Of a stretch of DNA of 64,000 bases, positions 17,034 to 27,026 are shown piece after piece. Position 1 is the stretch's first letter. Every line of letters starts with the position of its first letter. A program made the position numbers and the translations under genes. The DNA comes from Gilliamella sp. wkB308 (GTDB lineage: Bacteria; Pseudomonadota; Gammaproteobacteria; Enterobacterales; Orbaceae), in assembly GCF_001690185.1 (NCBI RefSeq), contig NZ_LZGN01000037.1, forward strand, positions 62,001-126,000, written 5' to 3'. The notes beneath the pieces were generated by a model that saw only the letters and a list, made by a program, of their open reading frames with translations, had not been told where the DNA came from and searched no databases.

Positions 17034-18951
17034 ATTGTTGACTTAACGACTCAAGCGCTTCCCAACGTGCAAAAACGGCTTCTAGTTCAGCTTCTTTATT
17101 TGCCAAATCTGTTAAAATCGGGCTTGTCATCTCGTGGGGTTGATTAAAAAAGTCACTGTGCCCTATTTGCGCTTGTAAATCAGCTATTGCTAATTCCAAT
17201 TGCTCTATTTGGCTTGGTAATTGTGCTAATTCACGTTGTTCATGATAACTTAGCTTTACTTTCTTTTTCGCTTCAGGCATTTTGGTTTCTGCTGTTACCG
17301 CTTTTTCATCGGATTTAACCGGTGCAGTATTTTTATTCACCGACACGGGTTTTGCTTGCTGCTGTTGCTGTAAAGCATCAGTATATCCGCCCGCATAAAT
17401 ACCGATATGACCTTGTTCTTCAAAAAACCAACATTGGGTAACCACATTATCAACAAATTGCCGGTCATGGCTAACCAGTAAAACAGTACCTTGATAATCA
17501 TTAACTAGTTCTTCTAACAACTCTAATGTTTCAATATCCAGATCATTGGTGGGTTCATCGAGTACTAATAAATTACTTGGTTTTAAAAATAATTTAGCTA
17601 ATAATAAACGATTTCGCTCACCGCCAGATAATGCACGAACAGGAGTTCTGGCTCGTTTTGGTGGAAATAAAAAGTCCTGCAAATAGCCGAGCACGTGACG
17701 AGATCGACCATTAACCATCACCTCTTGCTTACCTTCAGCCAAGTTATCCATCACAGTCTTTTCAGGATCTAACTCAAGTCGATACTGATCAAAATAAGCG
17801 ACTTCCAATTTGGTACCACAATGGACGCTACCCGACGTCGGCTGTAAGTTACCTAACATCAACTTTAAAAGAGTTGTTTTACCTATACCATTAGGACCAA
17901 TCAACGCAATTTTATCGCCTCGTAATACTTGTACCGTGAAATCTTTAACCAATAATTTATTTTCGATTTGATAGCTCACATTATCCAATTCAAAAACAAT
18001 CTTGCCAGAACGCAACGCTTCTTCAATTTGCATTTTTGCACTGCCCATGACTTGGCGACGTTGTGAATGTTCCTGTCTCATCGCCTTTAAAGCACGTACT
18101 CTACCTTCGTTACGTGTTCGCCGAGCTTTGATACCTTGACGTATCCACACTTCTTCTTGAGCTAATTTTTTATCAAATTCTGCATTTTGCAACTCTTCGA
18201 CACGTAGTGCTTCCTCTTTTCCAACAAGATAGCTATCATAATCTCCACCCCATGAAGCCACTTTACCTCTATCGAGATCAATAATACGTGTTGCCATTTG
18301 CCGAATAAAAGAACGATCATGTGAAATAAACACAATGCTACCATTAAAACTTTTTAAAAATTCCTCTAACCATTTAATCGTTTCGATATCTAAATGGTTA
18401 GTTGGCTCATCCAGTAACAACACTGTTGGCTGACATACTAATGCTTTAGCCAATGCGGCTTTACGCAACCAGCCTCCTGATAAGGATGACAACAGCGCAT
18501 CACCATCCAATGAAAGTGAAGAGATAACATTACGAATACGATTATCAAGTTGCCAACCATTTTGCTGATCTAATTGCTCTTGTAATTTCGCTAATTTAGC
18601 CAAATTACTTTCACTGGGATCCTGTTCAATACGATGAGATAAATCATAATAATCCCTCAATAATTGAGCTTGTTCTTTTAAGCCTTCGGCAACGAAATCA
18701 AAAATATTTCCTTGAATATCCCTTGGGGGATCTTGTTGTAATCGTGACACAACAACATTATTTTCATAAACAATTTGCCCCTCATCTAACGGTACTTCTT
18801 TATTTAATACTTTAAGTAACGTTGATTTGCCCGCACCATTACGTCCAACAAGACAGACACGCTCATTAGCTTCAATCGACATATCGATATGGTCGAGTAG
18901 TGGCGCATCACTAAAGGAAAGATAAGCATTTGTAAGATTGATTAATGACAT
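17032..18951 (-). CDS. uup: ABC-F ATPase Uup
   Basis: This is an ABC-F family ATPase (639 aa; E. coli 635) acting on ribosomes and linked to precise excision of transposons; it is not a transporter. Two ABC domains are visible, with Walker A motifs GRNGAGKST (about residue 36) and GPNGIGKTT (about residue 355), signatures LSGGWLRKAALA and LSGGERNRLLLA, and Walker B LLLDEPTNHLD and LVLDEPTNDLD. A charged linker (EEVWIRQGIKARRTRNEGRV) joins them, and a C-terminal coiled coil (about 570-639) binds DNA in E. coli Uup. It is monocistronic here, without the pqiABC or rlmL neighbours found in E. coli. Confidence 0.96.
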   Translation of the reverse strand: MSLINLTNAYLSFSDAPLLDHIDMSIEANERVCLVGRNGAGKSTLLKVLNKEVPLDEGQIVYENNVVVSRLQQDPPRDIQGNIFDFVAEGLKEQAQLLRDYYDLSHRIEQDPSESNLAKLAKLQEQLDQQNGWQLDNRIRNVISSLSLDGDALLSSLSGGWLRKAALAKALVCQPTVLLLDEPTNHLDIETIKWLEEFLKSFNGSIVFISHDRSFIRQMATRIIDLDRGKVASWGGDYDSYLVGKEEALRVEELQNAEFDKKLAQEEVWIRQGIKARRTRNEGRVRALKAMRQEHSQRRQVMGSAKMQIEEALRSGKIVFELDNVSYQIENKLLVKDFTVQVLRGDKIALIGPNGIGKTTLLKLMLGNLQPTSGSVHCGTKLEVAYFDQYRLELDPEKTVMDNLAEGKQEVMVNGRSRHVLGYLQDFLFPPKRARTPVRALSGGERNRLLLAKLFLKPSNLLVLDEPTNDLDIETLELLEELVNDYQGTVLLVSHDRQFVDNVVTQCWFFEEQGHIGIYAGGYTDALQQQQQAKPVSVNKNTAPVKSDEKAVTAETKMPEAKKKVKLSYHEQRELAQLPSQIEQLELAIADLQAQIGHSDFFNQPHEMTSPILTDLANKEAELEAVFARWEALESLSQQ

Positions 18952-19145
18952 AGTTATTTTTTATTTGGATATTAAGTAATATGGCGTTATTCTATCATAA
19001 AGTTGTGGTCAGCAACTAAACTCAATTCTTCAAAATTTTTAAAATTTCACAAGCTTAAAATCACTGTTCTCTTTCATTAAACGACTAATACTGTTATATT
19101 TATTTACATAAAGGAAATAAAATAAATTTCAGTATGGAGGTTATC

Positions 19146-21314
19146 ATGAGTCATATGTGGACATTTCAGCGTGTAGGTGGATTAGATCAAGTTGTTTTTA
19201 AAAACGCCGACGATATTATTAATCTACCCAATCTTGACCCTAAATTATGGGTCGCACTCAGTTGCCCGACGACAGGGCTGGATTTTGACAAACGAACATT
19301 GGCACTTTTGGATGAAGATCAAGACGGTCGCATTCGCATACCTGATATCTTAGATGCTATCGCTTGGACAAGAGGAAAAATTTACTCTTTTGAAACGATC
19401 TTACATTCATCAGATATTTTACCTTTGTCACAAATTAATACTGAAACTGAACAAGGTAAAAAATTATTCATCACCGCTCGCAGCATTCTTGTCAATTTAA
19501 ACAAAAGTGATTGCGATTATTTAACTCAAGATGATGTACAACAATCTATTAAAATTAATGCAGGCAAACTTTACAATGGTGATTTAATTTTTCCTGCATC
19601 CGCCGAGCTATCACCAGAAATGCAAACTTTTATCAAATCAGCAATAAAAATTGTTGGGGCTGAAAAAGATATGAGTGGAGAAAATGGAATTAACATAGAT
19701 ATTGCCAAAACATTTGTCCAAAACTTACAAATATGGCAACAATGGCAAAAGGATATAAGTAATACTCAAACACCATTTGGCGAAAATAGTGCTGAAATAT
19801 GGAACCTTGTTCAAACGCTAAAACCAAAAATAGATGACTATTTTTTACGTGTGGAACTTGCACAATATGCACCACAAGCACAAACAGCATTGAACGTTGA
19901 TGAGAAGTATATTGTCCCAACAGAAAATGGGTTATTATCAGACGAAGCGCTAGCCGAATTACCGTTATCAAAAATCGATACCCATAACTCTCTCGATTTG
20001 GTCAATGGGCTCAATCCATTATGGAAAGCAAAAATTACACAATTTAAAACACTCGTTTCGCCGTTATTAGCCAATTCTAATGTACTGACAGAAGAAGAAT
20101 GGCAAAATATTCAAACCAGTCTTGATCCTTACGCCTCGCTGATTAATTCAAAACCTAGTATGGTTCAAACCAAAGTTTCAGTTCAACCAACAGATAGCAT
20201 TGAAGATTTATCAAACAAAACGATTAAAAACATGGCAAATAGTGATTTATTGGCTCAATTTCAAGAAATGGTTGATCAAGACAATAAGACACCAATTTCA
20301 GCCTCAGATGTATTAGTTTTAGAAAAACTTGTTCTATTTCACAAACATTTGTATCGACTACTCGTCAATTTTACTTCTTTTTCTGATTTCTTTTCACTTG
20401 AAAAAAGAGCCGCATTTCAACTTGGAAAACTCTATATTGATGGTCGCTGTGCAACGTTATGTGTTTCGGTAGATAATATTGCCAAACACATTACAATGTC
20501 TAACTACTCGGAACTGTGTTTACTTTACTGTGAATGTACCAGACAAGGTGAAAAAAAGGTGATCGCAGCGGCTATTACTGCAGGGCAAGGCGATTTACTT
20601 ATCGAAGGTCGTAACGGTGTATTTATTGACAATGAAGGCAATGATTGGGATGCTAATGTAGTTAAGATTATTACAAAACCAATCAGTATCCAACAAGCCG
20701 TTTGGGCACCGTATCAACGAATTGGTCGCCTTATTACTGAACAAATTAATAAATGGGCAACCAGCAAAGATGCCGACATCGAAAAAACCGGTACGCAAGT
20801 CTTACAAAATCCAGATACCAAATTTGACATTGGCAAAAGTGTCGGTATATTTGCCGCAATTGGTTTAGCAATTGGTGCAATCGGTACCGCTTTAGCAACT
20901 ATTTTCCAAGCATTATTTTCATTAAGCTGGTGGCAACTTCCTTTGGTTATTATTGGATTATTTGTCATTATATCGGGTCCTTCTGTGATTTTAGCTTGGT
21001 TAAAATTAAGACACCGTACACTTGGTCCACTTCTTGAAGCATCCGGTTGGGCAATTAATGGGCAAGTGAAAATAAACTTATTATTAGGCGGATTACTAAC
21101 CAGTAAAGCGGAATTACCGAAGAATGCTAAACGTAATTTACGTGATCCGATGAGAAAACGTCGTAATAAATTCGCCATTGTATTTTGGATAGCTTTAGTA
21201 TTAGGTATTGGTATAACAGGCGGGTGGTTATGGCATAAAGGTCATATAAAACACTTTATAGAGCAACAAAAGCAAGAATTTATACAAAAAACCACAGACA
21301 CAGAAAAACAATAA
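19146..21314 (+). CDS. Large EF-hand membrane protein of unknown function
   Basis: I do not recognise a named family for this 722 aa protein. I start at the ATG giving MSHMWTFQRVGG because a perfect GGAGG ribosome site sits five bases before it; an earlier in-frame ATG overlaps that site. Residues 56-67 (19311-19346) are a canonical EF-hand loop, DEDQDGRIRIPD, with Asp at positions 1, 3 and 5, Gly at 6 and Ile at 8, so calcium binding is plausible. About 500 hydrophilic residues without signal peptide follow. Two or three hydrophobic helices lie near 555-615 and one near 675-700, separated by a very basic segment (DPMRKRRNK), then a charged tail. The large domain is therefore probably cytoplasmic. 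It is monocistronic, between divergent uup and convergent glyA. Confidence 0.8.
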   Translation: MSHMWTFQRVGGLDQVVFKNADDIINLPNLDPKLWVALSCPTTGLDFDKRTLALLDEDQDGRIRIPDILDAIAWTRGKIYSFETILHSSDILPLSQINTETEQGKKLFITARSILVNLNKSDCDYLTQDDVQQSIKINAGKLYNGDLIFPASAELSPEMQTFIKSAIKIVGAEKDMSGENGINIDIAKTFVQNLQIWQQWQKDISNTQTPFGENSAEIWNLVQTLKPKIDDYFLRVELAQYAPQAQTALNVDEKYIVPTENGLLSDEALAELPLSKIDTHNSLDLVNGLNPLWKAKITQFKTLVSPLLANSNVLTEEEWQNIQTSLDPYASLINSKPSMVQTKVSVQPTDSIEDLSNKTIKNMANSDLLAQFQEMVDQDNKTPISASDVLVLEKLVLFHKHLYRLLVNFTSFSDFFSLEKRAAFQLGKLYIDGRCATLCVSVDNIAKHITMSNYSELCLLYCECTRQGEKKVIAAAITAGQGDLLIEGRNGVFIDNEGNDWDANVVKIITKPISIQQAVWAPYQRIGRLITEQINKWATSKDADIEKTGTQVLQNPDTKFDIGKSVGIFAAIGLAIGAIGTALATIFQALFSLSWWQLPLVIIGLFVIISGPSVILAWLKLRHRTLGPLLEASGWAINGQVKINLLLGGLLTSKAELPKNAKRNLRDPMRKRRNKFAIVFWIALVLGIGITGGWLWHKGHIKHFIEQQKQEFIQKTTDTEKQ

Positions 21315-21324
21315 AAACAACTTT

Positions 21325-21357
21325 ATCATTATCGCCGATAGTGTCGGCGATAATGAT
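21325..21357 (-). terminator. Hairpin between the EF-hand gene and glyA
   Basis: A 14-base-pair stem (ATCATTATCGCCGA and its complement, five-base loop) lies between the two convergent stops. Leftwards it is followed by AAAGTTGTTTTT, a moderate T tract, so it probably terminates glyA. It may act in both directions. Confidence 0.65.
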
Positions 21358-21363
21358 AGTATC

Positions 21364-22620
21364 TTAATGTTGATAAACAGGGAATTGCCGACATATTGCT
21401 AATACTTTTTCTTTAACAGCCTGAATAGCTTGTTCATCATCAATATTATCTAACACATCGCAAATCCAATTAGCCAATTCACGCGACTCGGGCTCTTTAA
21501 ATCCTCGCCTTGTAATCGCTGGTGAACCAATACGAATACCTGATGTGACAAAAGGACTTTGCGGATCTTTTGGTACACTATTTTTATTCACGGTAATATT
21601 TGCACTACCTAATGCGGCATCAGCTTCTTTACCTGTGATGTTTTTATCGACTAAATCAATCAAAAATAGATGATTGTGTGTTTCACCAGAAACTACTTTA
21701 TAGCCTCGTTTTAAAATCACATCAACCATTGCTTGCGCATTTTTAACAACTTGCTGTTGGTATTGTTGATAAGCCGGTTCCATTGCTTCTTTTAATGCTA
21801 CCGCCTTTGCTGCAATGACATGCATTAAAGGCCCGCCTTGAGCACCTGGAAATACGGATGAATTTAATTTTTTATAAAGATCTTCACTACCACCTTTTGC
21901 CAAAATTAATCCGCCTCTTGGTCCACCAAGAGTTTTATGGGTTGTTGTGGTAACCACATGCGCATAAGGAACAGGATTTGGATAAACACCTGCGGCCACT
22001 AAACCTGCAACATGCGCCATATCCACAAATAAATAAGCTCCCACACTATCAGCAATTTCACGCATATGCTTCCAGTCAACAATACCAGAATAAGCAGAAA
22101 AACCACCAATGATCATTTTAGGTTTTGACTCATTAGCAATGGTCGCTAACTGTTCATAATCAATACGGCCTGCCGCATCAACACCATAGGCAACCACATG
22201 ATAAAGCTTGCCTGAAAAACTAACCGGTGCACCATGGGTTAAATGACCACCTTCAGATAAATTCATACCCAGTACTGTATCACCAGGATTCAATAACGCG
22301 GTGTAAACAGCAAAGTTAGCTTGCGAACCTGAATGAGGTTGTACATTAGCATAATCAGCACCAAATAACGTTTTTGCTCGTTCAATAGCCAATTTTTCGA
22401 CAATATCGACATATTCACAACCACCGTAGTAACGTTTACCTGGATACCCTTCTGCATATTTATTGGTTAACTGGGAACCTTGTGCTTGCATTACTCTTGG
22501 GCTGGCATAATTTTCGGATGCAATTAATTCAAGATGATCTTCTTGACGTTGTTCTTCACCCTTAATGGCATCCCACAATTCCTTGTCATAATCGGCAATA
22601 GTCATTTCTTTACTAAACAT
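21364..22620 (-). CDS. glyA: Serine hydroxymethyltransferase
   Basis: This PLP enzyme interconverts serine and glycine, charging tetrahydrofolate with a one-carbon unit (418 aa; E. coli 417). The early [27 protein letters not shown] and substrate-binding HSGSQAN segments are present. The PLP lysine lies in [16 protein letters not shown] (Lys near residue 229). A strong AAGGAG ribosome site precedes the ATG. It is monocistronic. No purine-repressor or MetR-type operator was recognised in the 380 bp upstream. Confidence 0.97.
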   Translation of the reverse strand: MFSKEMTIADYDKELWDAIKGEEQRQEDHLELIASENYASPRVMQAQGSQLTNKYAEGYPGKRYYGGCEYVDIVEKLAIERAKTLFGADYANVQPHSGSQANFAVYTALLNPGDTVLGMNLSEGGHLTHGAPVSFSGKLYHVVAYGVDAAGRIDYEQLATIANESKPKMIIGGFSAYSGIVDWKHMREIADSVGAYLFVDMAHVAGLVAAGVYPNPVPYAHVVTTTTHKTLGGPRGGLILAKGGSEDLYKKLNSSVFPGAQGGPLMHVIAAKAVALKEAMEPAYQQYQQQVVKNAQAMVDVILKRGYKVVSGETHNHLFLIDLVDKNITGKEADAALGSANITVNKNSVPKDPQSPFVTSGIRIGSPAITRRGFKEPESRELANWICDVLDNIDDEQAIQAVKEKVLAICRQFPVYQH

Positions 22621-23002
22621 TTTGACTCCTTATTTTCAATTACATTGGCTTTTAGGCTGTTGGTTAACTTTATGCTTAAAAATTACGATGAATTATCCTT
22701 ACCCATCCAACATTTTATTTCAATCTTTTTTATGAGTTATAAATAATATTTATAGAAATAAGATTATAAAAATCTGGATATGCTAAATATCCGATTAACT
22801 CATCAAGCGGTTATGATTTAACCTTAACAAAAAAATGTTATTTTTTAATTTAATTGTTGATAAATAACAGATTAATTACACTCAATATAGTCAGTTAACA
22901 GCATTCTATCTAGCTATTGAAATAAAAATACTCGCTACTTTTTATTTTTCATAATATTAAGTATATACTTATGCAAAAGTTAATCATTGAGTATTTTGTT
23001 TT
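22621..23002. other. Divergent spacer between glyA and an envelope gene
   Basis: This 382 bp AT-rich region has no convincing open frame. A short TAACA/TGTTA hairpin with a six-base A loop followed by six T (22825-22846) resembles a weak terminator but is not next to a gene end on that strand. It presumably holds the promoters of glyA and the downstream envelope gene. Confidence 0.35.
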
Positions 23003-24445
23003 ATGCCACTTTCGACATTAATTGTTTTACCTCTTTTAATTATTACCGTCGTGATTGCCTCATTTTTTAAACGCAAAAAGTGGCAACTGCTGGTGATCAG
23101 CCTGTTGACCGTTTTTATTGTCATGGAGTTAACCTCAATCTATTTTAGTGGCGGTTTTATAGATTACCAGTTTTATGTCAATTTAAACATTAATGACATT
23201 ATTCAAGGGTTATTCATTTTTAAATTACAAGCACTCCTAGTAATTGTTGTCTTTTTAGGTTTTGTATTTTTACTGTTTAAATTAGCGGGTTTATTTAAGC
23301 GCAAATGCCATCCATTATTTCGTTTGGTATTGGCTATGATTGCCATTATCAGTATCAGTTATCACAATGGACCGTTAAGCCGTTTATACGAAATTTATCA
23401 AGTGACAAACGCACCGCGTGAATCATTCGAACAAGCACTACAAACGCTCAATATGACTGACTATACTAATAAAAATCAGTTAATTAGTCATAAAGGAAAA
23501 AATATTGTCGTCATTTCGTTAGAATCGTTTGAGCAAGGATTTTTAGATTTTGCGGATATCACACCGCATTTAAGACAATTACGTCAAACGTATACTTTCT
23601 TCCCGAATATGCCAATGAGTGTCGGCAGTAGCTGGACAACGGCATCAATGTATACTTACATGACGGGCGTGCCTTTTTTAATTGGTGGATATTCAACTTC
23701 GCCATTGATGAAAAGCAATCAAACCCAATTAATCAGTTTAGGGGATGTATTGAAACAGGCAGGCTACCAAACACGCTATGTTATGGCTGGCCCTGATTTT
23801 GCTGGTATTGGACATACTGCTGAATTACTTGGTTTAAAAGTGATTTCTGAAAAAAACTATATAGATCAGTATCCCAATGCACCATTTGGATTATATGACA
23901 AAGATATTTTTGATATCGCCAAAAAACAAATTAATGATATGAGTAAGGAAAATCAACCTTTTGCTTTATTTATTTCAACCGTTTCAACCCATGCCCCTAA
24001 CGGATTTTACGATGAACGAATGGCATCGGTTATTACACCTAAAGATGATAATATGTCATTTGTTGCTGCCTCACTGGATTATAATGTCGGACAATTTATC
24101 CAATATTTAAAGCATAATGGATTGCTCGAAGATACGGTCTTTTATATTTTTCCGGATCACTTAATGATGGGTTCGGGTACCCCTACTATTAATCGTCTAT
24201 CTGAAAAAGATCGTCAACTCTATTTATTAACCAATGCTAAACCTGAAAATTTACATAAATCACCCGATCAAACAATCTATCAAATTGATTTACCAAGATT
24301 GATTTTAAATGGTGCTCAAATTGACAGTAATGCTAAATTTTTAACTGATTATTTAACCCAAACCGACATGGATAAAAAACAGTTTATTGAACAAAATAAA
24401 TCTAAAATCGCAACGTTAAATCACTCAGCTGAATACGTTAAATAG
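23003..24445 (+). CDS. LtaS/OpgB-like membrane phosphoglycerol or phosphoethanolamine transferase
   Basis: This is an inner membrane protein of the alkaline-phosphatase/sulfatase superfamily (480 aa). About four N-terminal transmembrane helices (to residue 120) precede an extracytoplasmic catalytic domain. The metal ligand glutamate is in VVISLESFE (around 169-177) and the nucleophilic Thr is in SSWTTASM (212-213). A DKDIFD segment, an HAP and a PDH follow, as in LtaS, OpgB (MdoB) and related enzymes that move phosphoglycerol or phosphoethanolamine onto envelope glycans or lipids. It is shorter than OpgB, and the substrate is not readable. A RhtB-type exporter follows 7 bp downstream, probably cotranscribed. 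Confidence 0.82.
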   Translation: MPLSTLIVLPLLIITVVIASFFKRKKWQLLVISLLTVFIVMELTSIYFSGGFIDYQFYVNLNINDIIQGLFIFKLQALLVIVVFLGFVFLLFKLAGLFKRKCHPLFRLVLAMIAIISISYHNGPLSRLYEIYQVTNAPRESFEQALQTLNMTDYTNKNQLISHKGKNIVVISLESFEQGFLDFADITPHLRQLRQTYTFFPNMPMSVGSSWTTASMYTYMTGVPFLIGGYSTSPLMKSNQTQLISLGDVLKQAGYQTRYVMAGPDFAGIGHTAELLGLKVISEKNYIDQYPNAPFGLYDKDIFDIAKKQINDMSKENQPFALFISTVSTHAPNGFYDERMASVITPKDDNMSFVAASLDYNVGQFIQYLKHNGLLEDTVFYIFPDHLMMGSGTPTINRLSEKDRQLYLLTNAKPENLHKSPDQTIYQIDLPRLILNGAQIDSNAKFLTDYLTQTDMDKKQFIEQNKSKIATLNHSAEYVK

Positions 24446-24452
24446 GTTAAAT

Positions 24453-25076
24453 ATGACTCTTGATACCATGATCATAGTCACTACCGTCAGTTTTTTGGGA
24501 ATGATTTCGCCCGGACCTGATTTTTTTCTAGTGTTAAAAAATAGTTTAAGTTATAACCGAAAAATAGCATTATTTACGTGTTTGGGTGTCATTATCGCCA
24601 TATTAATTCACATGAGTTATTGTGTTGCAGGAATTGCAGTGCTGATTACCGCAACACCATTACTTTATAATGCATTACGTTATGTTGGTGCTGTGTACTT
24701 AATCTGGATAGGCATAAAAGCACTACTTGCCAAAAATAGTGGTACTCGTTATTTAGATTATGGAACACATGGAAGGATGATCTCATCTGGCACAGCGTTT
24801 ATTCAAGGCTTTTTATGTAATTTACTTAATCCTAAAGCTACTTTGTTTTTTCTGGCTATATTTACTCTGGTACTTAGTGCTGATTCAACGCTCATTGATA
24901 AATTATTAGTGGCACTGATAATTTGGATAGAAGCGATTTTTTGGTGGCCATTTGTTGTCTTTATTTTTCAAACCCAATTGATACAACGATGTTACAGTAA
25001 AATTCAGTTCATCATTGATAAAATTCTGGGTATCATTATAATCGTACTTGGAATAAAAGTGGCTTTAGGTGGTTAA
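24453..25076 (+). CDS. LysE/RhtB-family amino acid exporter
   Basis: This is a six-helix inner membrane exporter (207 aa) of the LysE superfamily, which exports amino acids and derivatives such as homoserine and threonine. The family signature is near the N terminus (GMISPGPDFFLVLKNSLSY), followed by the charged loop after helix 2 and GAVYLIWIGIKAL in helix 3; FIQGFLCNLLNPKATLFFLAIF starts the C-terminal half. Which amino acid it moves cannot be told. It begins seven bases after the phosphoglycerol-transferase-like gene and is probably translated from the same mRNA. Confidence 0.88.
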   Translation: MTLDTMIIVTTVSFLGMISPGPDFFLVLKNSLSYNRKIALFTCLGVIIAILIHMSYCVAGIAVLITATPLLYNALRYVGAVYLIWIGIKALLAKNSGTRYLDYGTHGRMISSGTAFIQGFLCNLLNPKATLFFLAIFTLVLSADSTLIDKLLVALIIWIEAIFWWPFVVFIFQTQLIQRCYSKIQFIIDKILGIIIIVLGIKVALGG

Positions 25077-25287
25077 TGCCTCGTTATTTTCCAAATTCCA
25101 ATGCTTGATCGATCATAAATTTATAAGAAACATGATTTACGTAAAAATTAACTCGCTTTCTTTTTGAATATTTCTCTGTTACTTGCTACACTGTTAGCTA
25201 TCTAATATATATTATTATTTTCAATTTTACTTATTGAAGATCATAAATGGCACAAATACCTTCTAAAAACTCCATAGGTTAATTGAA

Positions 25288-26250
25288 ATGGATAAATTAT
25301 TAAAATATGGTCGCGAACTTCTTGAATTGGAAATTCATGAAGCTCAAAAATTACCTAATCGGCTAGGTGAAGATTTTATTACAGCTTGCCAGCTTATTCT
25401 AACTGCAAAAGGAAAAGTTGTCGTATCAGGTATTGGAAAATCGGGACATATCGGAAAAAAAATTTCTGCTTCATTAGCCAGTACAGGTAGCCCTTCTTTT
25501 TTTATGCATCCTTCCGAAGCGCTACATGGTGATTTAGGAATGGTAAGCGAAAATGATGTGGCAATACTAATTTCTTATTCAGGTCGAGCAAAAGAGTTTA
25601 ATTTTATACTCCCAATACTTGCTTCGATGAAAGTGCCAGTGATTGCCATAACTGGTGGTTTAGACTCACCCTTAGCTAAAGCGGCACAAGCCGTGATTGA
25701 TATATCGATCGAAAAAGAAGCTTGTCCAATGGGGCTAGCACCCACTTCGAGTTCGACAAATACATTATTAATGGGTGATGCACTCGTCATAGCTGTCATG
25801 CGTGCCCGAGGTTTTAATGAAGAAGATTTTGCTCGTTCACATCCGGCAGGCAGTTTGGGTGCGAAATTACTTAATCAAGTAAAAGATGTCATGAGAACGG
25901 GAGATTTGATTCCAAAAGTTCCCCATACTGCAACAGTACTTGATGCTATGCTTGAACTCAGCCGCACAGGTGTGGGATTAGTTGCAATATGTCAGGATAA
26001 TAATAAAATTATTGGCGTATTTACTGACGGGGATTTACGTCGATTGTTATTAAAAAATGGCACATTACAAGACAGTATTGAAGCTGTGATGACAAGTCCT
26101 GGTTATAGAATACCCGCAAGTTGGAAAGCAACAGAAGCCTTAAAATCATTTAATTATCACAATATTACTGCTGCACCAGTTGTTAATAACGAAGGTGAAT
26201 TAGTCGGTGCATTAAATATTCACGATTTGCATCAAGCAGGAATTAGCTAA
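25288..26250 (+). CDS. gutQ: Arabinose-5-phosphate isomerase (GutQ type)
   Basis: This enzyme converts ribulose-5-phosphate to arabinose-5-phosphate, the precursor of Kdo for lipopolysaccharide (320 aa; E. coli GutQ 321). The SIS domain (about 35-175) has SGIGKSGHIGKKI and SYSGRAKE, and two CBS domains (about 205-265 and 270-320) follow. The start region (LELEIHEAQKLPNRLGEDF) and ARSHPAGSLGAKLL align with GutQ better than with KdsD, and it is not next to glucitol genes. It is probably the only Kdo-pathway isomerase in this region, standing 210 bp after rhtB. Confidence 0.9.
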   Translation: MDKLLKYGRELLELEIHEAQKLPNRLGEDFITACQLILTAKGKVVVSGIGKSGHIGKKISASLASTGSPSFFMHPSEALHGDLGMVSENDVAILISYSGRAKEFNFILPILASMKVPVIAITGGLDSPLAKAAQAVIDISIEKEACPMGLAPTSSSTNTLLMGDALVIAVMRARGFNEEDFARSHPAGSLGAKLLNQVKDVMRTGDLIPKVPHTATVLDAMLELSRTGVGLVAICQDNNKIIGVFTDGDLRRLLLKNGTLQDSIEAVMTSPGYRIPASWKATEALKSFNYHNITAAPVVNNEGELVGALNIHDLHQAGIS

Positions 26251-26434
26251 AACTATTCATAAATACCTATTGCAAAAAGGGGCTTTCTATTGAGATAATT
26301 ACCAACCTAAATTTTTGTCGTTAGACGGAGATACAAGAAAAGTTACACAATTAACTGCTTGTGAAATGAAAGATCACAGTCAGTTAGTATTGTGTTGTAA
26401 ATTTTAACCAAAATTAATAGATGATGAAACTACA

Positions 26435-26956
26435 ATGGCAGAAAAGCGAAATATTTTTCTAATTGGCCCAATGGGGGCAGGAAAAAGCACAATAGGTCGA
26501 CAAATTGCACAACAGTTAGGCATGGAGTTTTTTGACTCTGATCAAGAGATCGAAAAACGTACAGGTGCCGATATTGCTTGGATTTTTGACTTAGAGGGTG
26601 AAGACGGATTCCGCGCCAGAGAAGAAAAAGTCATTAATGAATTGACTGAAAAACAAGGTGTAGTACTCGCGACAGGCGGTGGATCGGTTCTATCAAAAGA
26701 GACACGTAACCGTTTATCTGCTCGTGGGATAGTGGTCTATCTTGAAACAACCATTGAAAAACAGATGGCAAGAACTCAAAAGGACAAACGGCGTCCATTA
26801 TTACAAGGAGGAAATACCCCTCGAGAACTCTATGAAGAGCTTGCTGATGAACGTGAACCACTTTATCAAGAAATTGCTGATATCACTATTAAGACAGATG
26901 AACAAAGTGCTAAAGGTGTAGCTGGTTATATCATCGATAAAATAGAGCAAATTTAA
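26435..26956 (+). CDS. aroK: Shikimate kinase I AroK
   Basis: This enzyme phosphorylates shikimate with ATP in the aromatic amino acid pathway (173 aa, same as E. coli). The start MAEKRNIF is identical to E. coli. The P-loop GPMGAGKST is at residues 11-19, substrate-binding Asp in [12 protein letters not shown], the GGG motif in ATGGGSV, and a lid arginine in DKRRPLL. In enterobacteria aroB follows immediately. Here the next gene is damX, 70 bp downstream. Confidence 0.97.
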   Translation: MAEKRNIFLIGPMGAGKSTIGRQIAQQLGMEFFDSDQEIEKRTGADIAWIFDLEGEDGFRAREEKVINELTEKQGVVLATGGGSVLSKETRNRLSARGIVVYLETTIEKQMARTQKDKRRPLLQGGNTPRELYEELADEREPLYQEIADITIKTDEQSAKGVAGYIIDKIEQI

Positions 26957-27026
26957 GCTACTTATTATCAAGATAATGACTGATACTGAAATAGTTATAG
27001 AGTAGATGTCAAGTTAAGGAGTAAAT

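Noticed and set aside
22825-22846. Short hairpin with T tract upstream of the LtaS-like gene
   Set aside because: A 5 bp stem in A/T runs is expected by chance, and no gene ends there on that strand.
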